Assembly (NCBI RefSeq): GCF_037094685.1
Contig: NZ_CP146614.1
Coordinates: 5,766,001 to 5,830,000, forward strand
DNA from: Massilia sp. METH4
Lineage (GTDB): Bacteria > Pseudomonadota > Gammaproteobacteria > Burkholderiales > Burkholderiaceae_D
Direction of reading: 5' to 3'
Length of the DNA stretch: 64,000 bases
The translations under genes and the position numbers were made by a program. The notes under the pieces were generated by a model, which made no database searches, was not told the DNA's origin, and was given only the letters and a program-made list of their open reading frames with translations. This document shows positions 10,169 through 19,237 of the stretch, one piece after another; positions within the stretch are counted from its first letter, which is position 1, and each line of letters opens with the position of its first letter.

Positions 10169-11655
10169 GCCTGGCCGTTCGCTTCCACCACGTCGTCAAG
10201 GAATTCGGCCCCGTGCGGGTGCTGCACGGCGTCGACTTCGCGCTCGAGGCGGGCCGCGTGGTGGGCCTTCTCGGCGAGAATGGCGCCGGCAAGTCGACCC
10301 TGATGAAAATCCTCGCCGGCTACGAGCGCCCTACCGCCGGGCAATTGGTCGTCGATGGCGAGGAACGCCGCTTCGCCAGCGCCCGCGAGGCGGAGGCCCT
10401 GGGCATCGCGCTGATCCACCAGGAATTCAACCTGGCCGAGCACCTGACGATCGCCCAGAACATCTTCCTTGGCCACGAAAAGACGCGCGGCTGGCTGCTG
10501 GACCGCCGCGCCATGGCGGCCGAAGCCGCGCACTATCTCGCCCAGGTGGGCTTGAAGGCCGATCCGGAAACGCCCGTTTCCGAGCTGATCGTCGCCGAGA
10601 AGCAGCTCGTCGAAATCGCCAAGGCGCTGTCGCGCAAGGCGCGCCTCCTGATCATGGACGAGCCGACCGCCACGCTGTCGCCGGGCGAAACGGAAAAACT
10701 GTTCGCGCTGATGGCGCGCCTGAAGAGCGAAGGCGTGACCATCGTCTACATCTCGCACAAGCTCGACGAGATGGAAGCGCATACCGATGAAGTGGTGATC
10801 ATGCGCGACGGTAAATTCGTCACCCGCGCCAATACGGCCGACGTGAACCGGCAGCAGATGGCCAACCTGATGGTCGGGCGCGACGTGTCGGACATGTTCC
10901 TGGCCAAGGAACCGGCGGCGGCCAATGCCCCGGTGCTGCTGGGCGTGCATGGGCTCACCGTGCCGGGCTGGGTCGAGAACCTCGGCTTCGACGTGCGCGC
11001 CGGCGAAATCCTCGGCTTCGCCGGGCTGGTGGGCGCCGGGCGCACGGAGGCGTTCGAAGCCATCGTCGGCCTGCGCGCCAGGAGCGGCGGCACCATCGCC
11101 ATCGCCGGCAAGGAAGTGAAGATCCGCAGCCCGCGCGACGCCATGCACCATGGCCTCACCTACCTGAGCGAAGACCGCAAGGGCAAGGGCCTGCACATGG
11201 ACCTGGGCCTGCGCGAGAACCTGACGATGATGACGCTGGAGCGCGATGCGAAACCCTGGGTCGATCCGAAGGCCGGCCGCGCGGCGCTGGATGAGGCGAT
11301 CGCCGATTTCGGCATCCGCCTGCGCGACCCCGAATGCGCCGCCCGCTCGCTCTCGGGCGGCAACCAGCAAAAGCTGGCGCTGGCGAAATACCTGCGCCCC
11401 GGCCCGCGCGTGATCGTGCTGGACGAACCCACGCGCGGGGTGGACGTGGGCGCCAAGCGCGACATCTATGCGCTGATCCACCGCCTGGCCGCCGAGGGGC
11501 GCGCCGTGGTTGTCATCTCTTCCGAGCTGATCGAACTGATCGGCCTGTGCCACCGCGTGGCCGTGCTGCACGGCGGGCGCCTGAACGCCGTGCTCGGCGC
11601 CGACCAACTCACCGAAGAAAACCTGATCTCCCATGCAACCAACACCCACCACTGA
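10165..11655 (+). CDS. Ribose-type sugar ABC transporter, tandem ATP-binding protein
   Basis: A 496-residue protein with two ABC domains, the RbsA/MglA/XylG layout. Domain 1 has Walker [10 protein letters not shown] and Walker [13 protein letters not shown]. Domain 2 has a degenerate P-loop (GLVGAGRTE) but an intact signature [15 protein letters not shown] and Walker [13 protein letters not shown]. This asymmetry is normal for the family. The start codon overlaps the stop of the upstream exported isomerase (ATGA), and the end overlaps the permease gene by 23 bp. It should energise import of the sugar released in the periplasm by the neighbouring enzymes. Confidence 0.94.
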   Translation: MSLAVRFHHVVKEFGPVRVLHGVDFALEAGRVVGLLGENGAGKSTLMKILAGYERPTAGQLVVDGEERRFASAREAEALGIALIHQEFNLAEHLTIAQNIFLGHEKTRGWLLDRRAMAAEAAHYLAQVGLKADPETPVSELIVAEKQLVEIAKALSRKARLLIMDEPTATLSPGETEKLFALMARLKSEGVTIVYISHKLDEMEAHTDEVVIMRDGKFVTRANTADVNRQQMANLMVGRDVSDMFLAKEPAAANAPVLLGVHGLTVPGWVENLGFDVRAGEILGFAGLVGAGRTEAFEAIVGLRARSGGTIAIAGKEVKIRSPRDAMHHGLTYLSEDRKGKGLHMDLGLRENLTMMTLERDAKPWVDPKAGRAALDEAIADFGIRLRDPECAARSLSGGNQQKLALAKYLRPGPRVIVLDEPTRGVDVGAKRDIYALIHRLAAEGRAVVVISSELIELIGLCHRVAVLHGGRLNAVLGADQLTEENLISHATNTHH

Positions 11656-12676
11656 TCGGGGCGAGCTCTCCCCCCCGTCCCCGCCCACGTCCACCCGCGC
11701 TGCGGGCACGGGTTTCCCGGCTTTGCGCCTGAAGGGCGCGGGGCCCGTCGTCGCCCTGGTCCTGCTGTGCATCGCCGGCGCCTTGCTCAATCCGGAATTC
11801 GCCACGTTCGACAACCTGATGAACGTGCTGACCCGCACCGCCTTCATCGGCATCATCGCCGTAGGCATGACGTTCGTGATCGCTTCCGGCGGCATCGACC
11901 TGTCGGTCGGCTCCATGGCGGCCCTGATCGCCGGCGTGATGATCGTGGCGATGAACGCCCTCGCCCTCGGGCCGTCACCGCCCTCTCCCGTGGCCACCGT
12001 CGTCCTCGGCATCGCCCTGGCGCTCGCGTTCGGCGCATCGGCGGGCTTCGCGCACGGCTTCCTCGTCACGCACGGCCGCATCGAGCCATTCATCGTCACG
12101 CTGGGCACGCTGGGCATCTTCCGCGCGGTGCTCACCTGGCTGTCCGACGGCGGTGCGATCACGCTCGACTACAACCTCTCCGAGAGCTATGGCCCAGTGT
12201 ATTACCAGAGCGTGCTGGGCGTGCCGATTCCCGTCTGGATCTTCGCCCTGGTCGCCGTCGCCGGCGTGGTGATCCTGAACCGCACACCGTTCGGGCAGCA
12301 CGTGCAGGCCATCGGCTCGAACGAGCAGGTGGCACGCTACGCATCGATCCGCGTCGACCGCGTCAAGACACTGACTTACCTGCTGCTGGGCGTCTGCGTG
12401 GCGATTGCCACCATCCTGTACGTGCCGCGCCTGGGCTCGGCCACGCCGACCACCGGCATCCTGTGGGAGCTGGAGGCGATCGCCGCCGTCGTGGTGGGCG
12501 GCACGTCGCTGAAAGGCGGCGCCGGGCGCATCATGGGCACCGTCGTGGGCGCCATTCTGCTGTCCGTGATCGGCAATATCCTGAACCTCACCAGCATCAT
12601 CAGCGTGTACCTGAACGCCGCCGTGCAGGGTGTGGTGATCATTACCGTGGCCTACCTGCAGCGCGGCCGCCGCTAG
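11633..12676 (+). CDS. Ribose-type sugar ABC transporter permease
   Basis: A 347-residue RbsC-like inner-membrane permease with about eight to ten hydrophobic segments. [20 protein letters not shown] followed by SVGSMAAL is the family hallmark, as is [14 protein letters not shown] near the coupling region. The N-terminal 30 residues are Pro/Ser/Thr-rich and precede the first membrane segment. The gene overlaps the ATPase gene by 23 bp and is followed after 19 bp by the binding-protein gene, giving a complete importer in the order ATPase, permease, binding protein. Confidence 0.94.
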   Translation: MQPTPTTDRGELSPPSPPTSTRAAGTGFPALRLKGAGPVVALVLLCIAGALLNPEFATFDNLMNVLTRTAFIGIIAVGMTFVIASGGIDLSVGSMAALIAGVMIVAMNALALGPSPPSPVATVVLGIALALAFGASAGFAHGFLVTHGRIEPFIVTLGTLGIFRAVLTWLSDGGAITLDYNLSESYGPVYYQSVLGVPIPVWIFALVAVAGVVILNRTPFGQHVQAIGSNEQVARYASIRVDRVKTLTYLLLGVCVAIATILYVPRLGSATPTTGILWELEAIAAVVVGGTSLKGGAGRIMGTVVGAILLSVIGNILNLTSIISVYLNAAVQGVVIITVAYLQRGRR

Positions 12677-12695
12677 TTTCCAGAAAGAGGACAAT

Positions 12696-13643
12696 ATGCA
12701 TCTGCTGAAGAACATCACCGTCGCCTGCCTGCTGGCCGGCGCCGGCCACGCCATCGCGGCACAGAACGTCACGATCGGCGTCGCCATCCCTACCGCCACG
12801 CACGGTTTCACGGGCGGCATCGTGTGGTGGGCCAACCAGGCCAAGAAGGAACTGGAAGCGGCCAACCCGAACCTGAAGGTGATCGTCAAGACGGCCGGCA
12901 GCACGCCGGAACAGGCCAACCAGGTGCAGGACCTGCTGGTGGTGAACAAGATGAACGCGCTGGTGATCCTGCCGCTGGAATCGGCCTCGCTCACCCAGCC
13001 CGTGGCGCAGGTGAAGAACAAGGGCGTGTACGTGACGGTCGTCGACCGCGGGCTCACCAGCCCCAACGCGCAGAACGCCTACGTAGCCGGCGACAACACG
13101 GCCTTCGGCCGCCTGCCGGCCGAGTACCTGGCGAAAAAACTGAACGGCAAGGGCAATATCGTGGTGCTGCGCGGCATGCCGAGCACGATCGACAACGAGC
13201 GCGTAAATGCCTTCAATGCCGAGATCAAGAAACACCCCGGCATCAAGGTGCTCGATGCGAAATACGGCAACTGGAACCGCGACGATGCCTTCAAGGTCAT
13301 GCAGGACTACCTGACACGATTCAAGGGGATCGACGCCGTGTGGGCGGCCGACGACGACATGGCCATCGGCGCGCTGAAGGCGATCGAGCAGGCAAAACGG
13401 ACCGACATCAAGGAAGTGTTCGGCGGCGCCGGCGCCAAGTTCGCCGTCAAGAAAGTGATCGACGGCGACAAGCTGGTGCAGGCCAATGTGTCGTATTCGC
13501 CGAAGTTCATCTACGACGCCATCAAGATGACGGCCACCGCCCGGCTGAAGGGCGAAGCGCTGCCGGCCAAGACGATCATTCCCTCGGTGCTCATCACGAA
13601 AGAGAACGCCAGCCAGTTCTACTACCCGAACTCTCCCTATTAA
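12696..13643 (+). CDS. Sugar ABC transporter periplasmic substrate-binding protein
   Basis: A 315-residue RbsB-like (Peripla_BP_4) protein with signal peptide [20 protein letters not shown], cleaved near residue 22. Features include [21 protein letters not shown], the mid-domain [13 protein letters not shown], and [19 protein letters not shown]. An AGAGGACA site precedes the ATG. It is the specificity component of the importer. Given the enzymes around it, the ligand is probably a free or oxidised hexose rather than ribose, but binding residues cannot be assigned by eye. Confidence 0.93.
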   Translation: MHLLKNITVACLLAGAGHAIAAQNVTIGVAIPTATHGFTGGIVWWANQAKKELEAANPNLKVIVKTAGSTPEQANQVQDLLVVNKMNALVILPLESASLTQPVAQVKNKGVYVTVVDRGLTSPNAQNAYVAGDNTAFGRLPAEYLAKKLNGKGNIVVLRGMPSTIDNERVNAFNAEIKKHPGIKVLDAKYGNWNRDDAFKVMQDYLTRFKGIDAVWAADDDMAIGALKAIEQAKRTDIKEVFGGAGAKFAVKKVIDGDKLVQANVSYSPKFIYDAIKMTATARLKGEALPAKTIIPSVLITKENASQFYYPNSPY

Positions 13644-13653
13644 GAGGACCAGC

Positions 13654-14709
13654 ATGAAGACCATCAAGGGACCGGCGATCTTCCTGGCCCAGTTCATGGG
13701 CAGCGAAGCGCCGTTCGACACGCTGGCCGGCCTGGCCGGCTGGGCGAAAAGCCTGGGCTACGAAGCCGTGCAGCTGCCGACCGACCCGCGCCTGATCGAC
13801 CTGGACAAGGCCGCCGACAGCCAGACGTATTGCGACGAGATCACCGGCGTGCTAGCCGAGCACGGTTTGAAGATCACGGAGCTGTCCACCCACCTGCAAG
13901 GCCAGCTGGTGGCCGTGCACCCGGCGTATGACCAGTTGTTCGACGGTTTCGCCGCGCCGCACGTGCGCGGCAATGCGCAGGCACGGCAGGAATGGGCCGT
14001 CGGCCAGGTGAAGGCGGCCGCGCAGGCGTCGCGCCGCTTGGGCTTGAATACACACGCGAGCTTTTCCGGCGCGCTGGCCTGGCCCTACCTGTACCCGTGG
14101 CCGCAGCGCCCGGCCGGCCTCGTCGAGGAAGCGTTCGGCGAGCTGGCGAAGCGCTGGAAGCCGATCCTCGACGTGTTCGACGATGCCGGCGTGGACGTGT
14201 GCTACGAGCTCCACCCTGGCGAAGACCTGCACGACGGCGTGACCTTCGAGCGCTTCCTGGCCGCCGTGGGCAACCACCCGCGCGCCAACATCCTGTACGA
14301 CCCTAGCCATTTCATGCTCCAGCAGCTCGACTATCTGGCCTTCATCGACATCTATCATGAGCGCATCAAGGCATTCCACGTGAAGGATGCCGAGTTCCGG
14401 CCCGACGGGCGGCAAGGCGTGTACGGCGGCTACAACGGCTGGGTGGAACGGGCCGGCCGCTTCCGCTCGCTCGGTGACGGGCAGATCGATTTCACGTCGA
14501 TCTTCTCCAAGCTGGCGCAGTACGACTACGCCGGCTGGGCCGTGCTCGAGTGGGAGTGCTGCCTGAAGCACCCGGAGGATGGCGCGCGCGAAGGCGCCGA
14601 GTTCATCCGCCGCCATATCATCCGCGTGGCCGAACGGGCCTTCGACGATTTCGCCGGCAGCGGCGCCGATCGCGGCGCGCTGCGCAACCTGATGGGGATT
14701 GGAGCATGA
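13654..14709 (+). CDS. Cytoplasmic sugar phosphate isomerase/epimerase (TIM barrel)
   Basis: A 351-residue xylose-isomerase-like TIM-barrel protein without a signal peptide, longer than Hyi-type members. Likely metal-site segments are VCYELHPGEDLHDG, NILYDPSHFMLQQLDY (Asp/His), FHVKDAEFRPDG and AVLEWECCLKHPEDG (Glu). Such proteins are repeatedly linked to Gfo/Idh/MocA dehydrogenases in keto-sugar or inositol pathways; E. coli YcjR, a 3-keto-glycoside epimerase, is a characterised example. It starts 10 bp after the binding-protein gene and overlaps the Gfo/Idh gene by 4 bp, so the two should act in consecutive steps. The exact reaction is unknown. Confidence 0.85.
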   Translation: MKTIKGPAIFLAQFMGSEAPFDTLAGLAGWAKSLGYEAVQLPTDPRLIDLDKAADSQTYCDEITGVLAEHGLKITELSTHLQGQLVAVHPAYDQLFDGFAAPHVRGNAQARQEWAVGQVKAAAQASRRLGLNTHASFSGALAWPYLYPWPQRPAGLVEEAFGELAKRWKPILDVFDDAGVDVCYELHPGEDLHDGVTFERFLAAVGNHPRANILYDPSHFMLQQLDYLAFIDIYHERIKAFHVKDAEFRPDGRQGVYGGYNGWVERAGRFRSLGDGQIDFTSIFSKLAQYDYAGWAVLEWECCLKHPEDGAREGAEFIRRHIIRVAERAFDDFAGSGADRGALRNLMGIGA

Positions 14710-15869
14710 CGAACACGGTACCTCGCAAACTTCGCCTGGGCATGGTGGGTGGCGGCGATGGCGCCTTCATCGGCGCCGTGCACCGCATCGCGGCCCGGCT
14801 GGACGACTGCTATGAAGTGGTGGCCGGCGCGTTGTCCAGCAATCGGGAACGCGCGCTGGCCAGCGGCGCGGCGATCCGCCTCGACCCGGCGCGCTGCTAC
14901 ACCGATTTCCGCGAAATGGCGCGCGCCGAGGCGGCGCGCGACGACGGTATCGATGCCGTCGCCATCGTCACGCCGAACCACCTGCACGCGCCGGTGGCCA
15001 CCGACTTCCTCGAAGCGGGCATCCACGTGATCTGCGACAAGCCGCTGGGCATCTCGACCGCCGAGGGCGAGGCGCTGGCCGCCCTGGCGCGCGAGAAAAA
15101 CCGCGTCTTCGCCTTGACGCATACGTACACCGGCTACCCGATGGTGCGCCACGCCCGCGAACTGGTTGCCTCCGGCGCGATCGGCGATGTTCGGCTGATC
15201 CAGGTGGAGTACGCGCAGGACTGGATGGCCGAGGCGGGCCCGCAGAGCGAGCAATTCCAGCGCACCAACTGGCACAACGACCCGGAGCGCGCCGGCCCCA
15301 CCGGCTGCACCAGCGATATCGGCACGCACGCGTTCCATCTCGCCGGTTTCGTCAGCGGCATCCAGCCCAATGAACTGCTGGCCGAGCTGCACGCGTTCAC
15401 GCCGAACCGCGTGCTGGACGACCACGTGCAGGTAATGCTGCGCTACCCGAACGGCGCGCGCGGCATGCTGTGGTCGAGCCAGATGGCGACCGGCTGCGAG
15501 AATGCGCTGAAGCTGCGCGTGTTCGGCACGAAGGCCGCCCTGGCATTCGACCAGGAAAACCCGAACGAGCTTTGGCTCACGCCGCAGGGCGGCAGCGCCC
15601 AGCGGCTGACGCGTGGCCGGGTACGGGGCACGGCGGCGGAATATGCGACGCGCATCCCGTCCGGGCACCCGGAGGGCTACCTGGAAGCGTTCGCGCAGTT
15701 GTACCGCGATGCCGCGGCGCGCATCCACGCGGTGAACGCCGGCCGGCCGCTGCCGGCCGAGACCACGGCCCTGCCGACCGTGGAAGATGGCGTGGCCGGC
15801 ATGCGCTTCATCGATGCGGTGCTGGCAAGCCACAAGGCGGGATCGCGCTGGACCGGGCTGGCCGGCTGA
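14706..15869 (+). CDS. Gfo/Idh/MocA-family NAD(P)-dependent sugar dehydrogenase
   Basis: A 387-residue oxidoreductase. The N-terminal Rossmann fold reads LRLGMVGGGDGAFIGAVHR. The conserved VTPNHLHAPVA and the catalytic-Lys motif CDKPLG (usually EKP) follow, then a C-terminal alpha/beta substrate domain containing GCTSDIGTHAFHL. It would reduce or oxidise a sugar at C3 or a neighbouring carbon in the cytoplasm, comparable in role to YcjS or ThuB. The start is set by ATGA overlap with the isomerase gene. It is the last tightly linked gene of the operon that begins at 6971; the acetyltransferase follows after 59 bp. Confidence 0.88.
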   Translation: MTNTVPRKLRLGMVGGGDGAFIGAVHRIAARLDDCYEVVAGALSSNRERALASGAAIRLDPARCYTDFREMARAEAARDDGIDAVAIVTPNHLHAPVATDFLEAGIHVICDKPLGISTAEGEALAALAREKNRVFALTHTYTGYPMVRHARELVASGAIGDVRLIQVEYAQDWMAEAGPQSEQFQRTNWHNDPERAGPTGCTSDIGTHAFHLAGFVSGIQPNELLAELHAFTPNRVLDDHVQVMLRYPNGARGMLWSSQMATGCENALKLRVFGTKAALAFDQENPNELWLTPQGGSAQRLTRGRVRGTAAEYATRIPSGHPEGYLEAFAQLYRDAAARIHAVNAGRPLPAETTALPTVEDGVAGMRFIDAVLASHKAGSRWTGLAG

Positions 15870-15928
15870 TGGAGCGGGTCGGGCGGATCGGGTAAGCTTG
15901 CCGTTTTCGCCGAACAGGAGAAGACACG

Positions 15929-16564
15929 ATGCACGGCCCCGATCCCGCCAACCCGTTCCCGATGCCGGGCTTTCCGCAAGTCTGCTACCTGAAGAACGTG
16001 ATCGACGACCCGCACATCGAGATCGGCGACTACACGTACTACGACGACCCGGACGGCCCCGAGCAGTTCAAGCGCAATGTGCTGTACCACTACCCTTTCG
16101 TTGGCGACAAGCTAAGGATCGGCAAGTTCTGTGCGCTAGCGCGGGGCGTGCGGTTCATCATGAACGGCGCCAACCACCAGATGAACGGCATCTCCACCTA
16201 TCCTTTCTTCATCTTCGCCAATGGCTGGGAATCGGCAATGCCGGCACCGGGCGACCTGCCGTACAAGGGCGACACCGTGATCGGCAACGATGTGTGGATC
16301 GGCTACGATGCGCTGATCATGCCCGGGGTGAGGATCGGCGACGGCGCCATCGTGGCAGCCCGCTCCGTCGTGACGTCGGATGTGCCGCCGTACGCAATCG
16401 TCGGCGGCAATCCGGCACGCGTGGTCCGCGAGCGCTTCGATGCCGCCACCGTGCGCAGGCTTGCCGCCATCGCGTGGTGGGACCGGCCGGCGGACTGGGT
16501 CACCGCGCACCTCGGCCTGATCCGGGGCGGCGATGTCGACGCGCTGGAGCGCGCCGCCGGCTGA
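15929..16564 (+). CDS. CatB/Vat-type hexapeptide-repeat O-acetyltransferase
   Basis: A 211-residue left-handed beta-helix acetyltransferase of the xenobiotic acetyltransferase family. The N-terminus has [18 protein letters not shown]. The catalytic His lies in [14 protein letters not shown]. Hexapeptide repeats run through [20 protein letters not shown] and [20 protein letters not shown], ending [13 protein letters not shown]. It has a CAGGAG ribosome site 59 bp after the sugar dehydrogenase gene. Many chromosomal members acetylate sugars or unknown acceptors, so antibiotic resistance should not be assumed from the family name. Confidence 0.86.
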   Translation: MHGPDPANPFPMPGFPQVCYLKNVIDDPHIEIGDYTYYDDPDGPEQFKRNVLYHYPFVGDKLRIGKFCALARGVRFIMNGANHQMNGISTYPFFIFANGWESAMPAPGDLPYKGDTVIGNDVWIGYDALIMPGVRIGDGAIVAARSVVTSDVPPYAIVGGNPARVVRERFDAATVRRLAAIAWWDRPADWVTAHLGLIRGGDVDALERAAG

Positions 16565-16669
16565 CCTCGCGCATTTCTTCCGGGACGAGCGGTGCCGTCC
16601 CGGTCCCCTTTCTCCCGCCGCCCCCCTCCGCTTTCGCCGTCGCCATATTGTCCTGTTACAAGCTTTGCA

Positions 16670-16697
16670 TTGACAATTAAATGCGAATCGTTATCAT
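16670..16697 (+). promoter_or_regulatory. Promoter overlapped by a Fur-box-like sequence
   Basis: A perfect -35 TTGACA (16670-16675) and a TATCAT -10 (16692-16697) are 16 bp apart. Over the spacer and -10, TGCGAATCGTTATCA (16682-16696) matches the 7-1-7 Fur consensus TGATAATNATTATCA at 11 of 14 positions. It lies about 70 bp upstream of the siderophore-type receptor gene. Iron-loaded Fur bound here would occlude RNA polymerase. Confidence 0.65.
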
Positions 16698-16768
16698 TCA
16701 TGTTCTCTTTACACTGGGCCCTGCCTGCGCCCCGCACGGCGGGCCTTGATCACCGATTGGACAACAAC

Positions 16769-18952
16769 ATGAAGAAGAACACCCGCCCCGCCGCCGGGCG
16801 CACCCCGGGGCGCAAGCTGGCGATCGCCGCCGGCCTGGCCATGCCGCTGGCCGCCCTGGCCCAGCCCGCCGAGGAACCGCAAGCCGTGATGCAGACGGTC
16901 GAGGTGCAGGCGCAGCGCGAAACCGACGCCGGCTACACGACCCGCGTCACCGGCACGGCCACGCCGCTGAACATGTCGATCCGCGAAACCCCGCAAGCCG
17001 TTTCCGTGATCACCCGCGAGCGCATTCAAGACCAGGGCCTGGCCACGATCACGGACGTGGTGAACAACGCCACCGGCGTCTCGGTCAACCAGTATGAAAC
17101 CCACCGGGCGGGCTTCACGGCGCGCGGCTTCGACATCACGAACCTGCAGATCGATGGCATTCCGACCACCTGGGAACAGTCGTGGAGCGCCGGCGAAACG
17201 CTGGGCAGCCTTGCCTTGTACGAGCGCGTGGAAATCGTGCGCGGCGCCACCGGCCTGATGACGGGTGCCGGCAATCCATCGGCTGCGATCAACCTGATCC
17301 GCAAGCGCGCCACCAGCAAGGAACTCACCGGCACGGCGGAGCTGGAGATCGGCCGCTGGAACGAGCGCCGCGCCATGGTGGACGTGTCGACGGGACTGAA
17401 CGCCTCGGGCAGCGTGCGCGCCCGTGTGGTCGGCGAATACCGCAAGGCCGACAGCTGGGTGGACTACCTGAAGAACAAGGACAAGACGTTGTACGCCACC
17501 GTGGAGGCCGACCTGGCGCCCGGCACGCTGCTGTCGGCGGGCATCAGCCGCCAGGAAACCGATCCGAAAGGGTCGATGTGGGGCGGCCTGCCGTTCTACT
17601 ATACCGATGGCACGCGCACCGACTGGGATGTGTCGAAGACCACCGCAGCCGACTGGACGACGTGGAGCAGCAGCTACAACAACGCCTTCATCAACCTCGA
17701 GCACCAGTTCGCCAATGGCTGGACGGTGCGCGGCTCGTATAGCAGCGGCGACCGCCGTGGCGACACTTACCTGCTGTATTTGTGGGGCACGCCGAACCGC
17801 GCAACCGGTCTTGGCATGAATGATTTTTCCGGTTCATACAACACCCGCGTGAAGCAGGACGACCTCAGCCTGCACGCCAGCGGCTCGTTCGCGCTCGGCG
17901 GCCGCCAGCACGAAGCGGCGTTCGGCTACCTGCACTCCAAGCAGGTATTCAGGTCCGACAACCGCGCGGCGAACTTCGGCGGTGTGAGCTCCGCCGTGGG
18001 TGACTTCAACAACTTCAATCCCGGCGCCTATCCGGAGCCGAGCTGGGGTCCACGCACCTGGTATGAAAACAACGAAACGAAGCAGGAAGGCTTGTATGGC
18101 GTGATGCGCTTCTCGCTGGCCGATCCACTGAAGGTGATCGTTGGCGCACGTGTCAGCAACTACGAGAAAGTTGGCGACAGTGTCGGAGACGCTCCCTACG
18201 CGATCAAGGTCGACCGCGAGGTGACGCCCTACGCCGGCATCGTGTACGACATCGACCGCAACTGGTCGGCCTACGCCAGCTACACCGACATCTTCCAGCC
18301 GCAGAACCTGAAGGATGTCAACGGCAACCTGCTGGACCCGATCGTCGGCAAGAGCTACGAAGCGGGCATCAAGGGCGCCTTCCTGGACAATCGCCTGAAC
18401 GCACAATTCTCGGTGTTCCGCATCCAGCAGGACAAGCTGGGCGTGGAAGCGGGCACGCGCGGCACCGCCGCCCTGCCCCAGCCCTACTACCGCGCCGCGG
18501 AAGGCGCGGAAAGCAAGGGGTTCGAGGCTGAACTGTCCGGCGAGCTTGCACGCGGTTGGAATGCCACCGCGGGATTTGCCTGGTTCAAGGCCGAAGAAGC
18601 CAACGGCAAGGAGTTCAACAGCATCTACCCGCGCAAGACGCTTCGCGTGTTCACCACGTATCGCTTCCCGGCCGCGTGGAGCAAGCTGACGGTGGGCGGC
18701 GGCGCCAACTGGGAAGGCAGCACGTGGACGGCCGATCCGACCGCTCCCGCCAACACGAACGGCCGGATCGAGCAGGATTCCTTCGCCCTCGTCAACCTGA
18801 TGGCCCGCTACGACATCAACGACCGCCTGTCGGCCCAGCTGAACATCGACAACGCCTTCGACAAGAAGCATTACGCCATGTTTGCCGCCTTCAACGCCAT
18901 CACCTACCAGGCGCCGCGCAGCGTGTCGGCCGTGCTGCGGTACCGGTTCTGA
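16769..18952 (+). CDS. TonB-dependent siderophore receptor
   Basis: A 727-residue outer-membrane receptor with a signal peptide (RKLAIAAGLAMPLAALAQ, cleavage near residue 32) and a TonB-box-like MQTVEVQAQR. The plug domain has SIRETPQAVSVITRERIQDQ, then RGFDITNLQIDGI and YERVEIVRGATGLMTGAGNP, diagnostic of the FhuE/FpvA ferric-siderophore class. The barrel ends with the typical terminal Phe (AVLRYRF). The start is the ATG at 16769, immediately before the signal peptide; a longer open frame upstream runs through the promoter. Iron regulation is supported by the Fur-like box upstream. No siderophore biosynthesis genes are nearby, so it may import a xenosiderophore. Confidence 0.92.
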   Translation: MKKNTRPAAGRTPGRKLAIAAGLAMPLAALAQPAEEPQAVMQTVEVQAQRETDAGYTTRVTGTATPLNMSIRETPQAVSVITRERIQDQGLATITDVVNNATGVSVNQYETHRAGFTARGFDITNLQIDGIPTTWEQSWSAGETLGSLALYERVEIVRGATGLMTGAGNPSAAINLIRKRATSKELTGTAELEIGRWNERRAMVDVSTGLNASGSVRARVVGEYRKADSWVDYLKNKDKTLYATVEADLAPGTLLSAGISRQETDPKGSMWGGLPFYYTDGTRTDWDVSKTTAADWTTWSSSYNNAFINLEHQFANGWTVRGSYSSGDRRGDTYLLYLWGTPNRATGLGMNDFSGSYNTRVKQDDLSLHASGSFALGGRQHEAAFGYLHSKQVFRSDNRAANFGGVSSAVGDFNNFNPGAYPEPSWGPRTWYENNETKQEGLYGVMRFSLADPLKVIVGARVSNYEKVGDSVGDAPYAIKVDREVTPYAGIVYDIDRNWSAYASYTDIFQPQNLKDVNGNLLDPIVGKSYEAGIKGAFLDNRLNAQFSVFRIQQDKLGVEAGTRGTAALPQPYYRAAEGAESKGFEAELSGELARGWNATAGFAWFKAEEANGKEFNSIYPRKTLRVFTTYRFPAAWSKLTVGGGANWEGSTWTADPTAPANTNGRIEQDSFALVNLMARYDINDRLSAQLNIDNAFDKKHYAMFAAFNAITYQAPRSVSAVLRYRF

Positions 18953-18971
18953 TCCAGCTGCCAGCGCGCCT

Positions 18972-19137
18972 GGTGTCGGACATGATTTTCGGGAGCCGTT
19001 TGCCCGAAAATCGTGTGCGACACCGGTGTTCTCATGCACCTGCCGCGACCTGCGAGGAATACCGGTCGCAACCTCCGAGGAAAACCGGTGTCGCACACTT
19101 TTCCCGGGAAACCCGCCCGGCAAAAATGTTCGACACC
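18972..19137. repeat. Paired GTGTC-hairpin intergenic element, copy B
   Basis: Two hairpins lie between two convergent TonB-receptor genes. The first, 18972-19024, has arms starting GGTGTCGGACATGATTTTCG. The second, 19087-19137, has arms starting GGTGTCGCACACTTTTCCCG. They are less perfect than those at 28395-28519 and are separated by about 60 bp that itself contains diverged fragments (ATACCGGTCGCAACCTCCGA). The motif AAAACCGGTGTC precedes the second hairpin, as in the other copies. Confidence 0.65.
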
Positions 19138-19237
19138 AGCATGCGCCGCAGCCACCAGCGCGCGCCGCGGACTCTGTAAAAAAAAACGCGTCGCCGGCAA
19201 GCCGGCAACGCGCCAAATCCCCCAACGACAAAAAACC

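Noticed and set aside
15929..16564. Streptogramin/chloramphenicol resistance acetyltransferase
   Set aside because: The fold and catalytic His fit the xenobiotic acetyltransferase family, but the gene sits beside sugar-metabolism genes in a chromosomal context and family membership alone does not indicate resistance.
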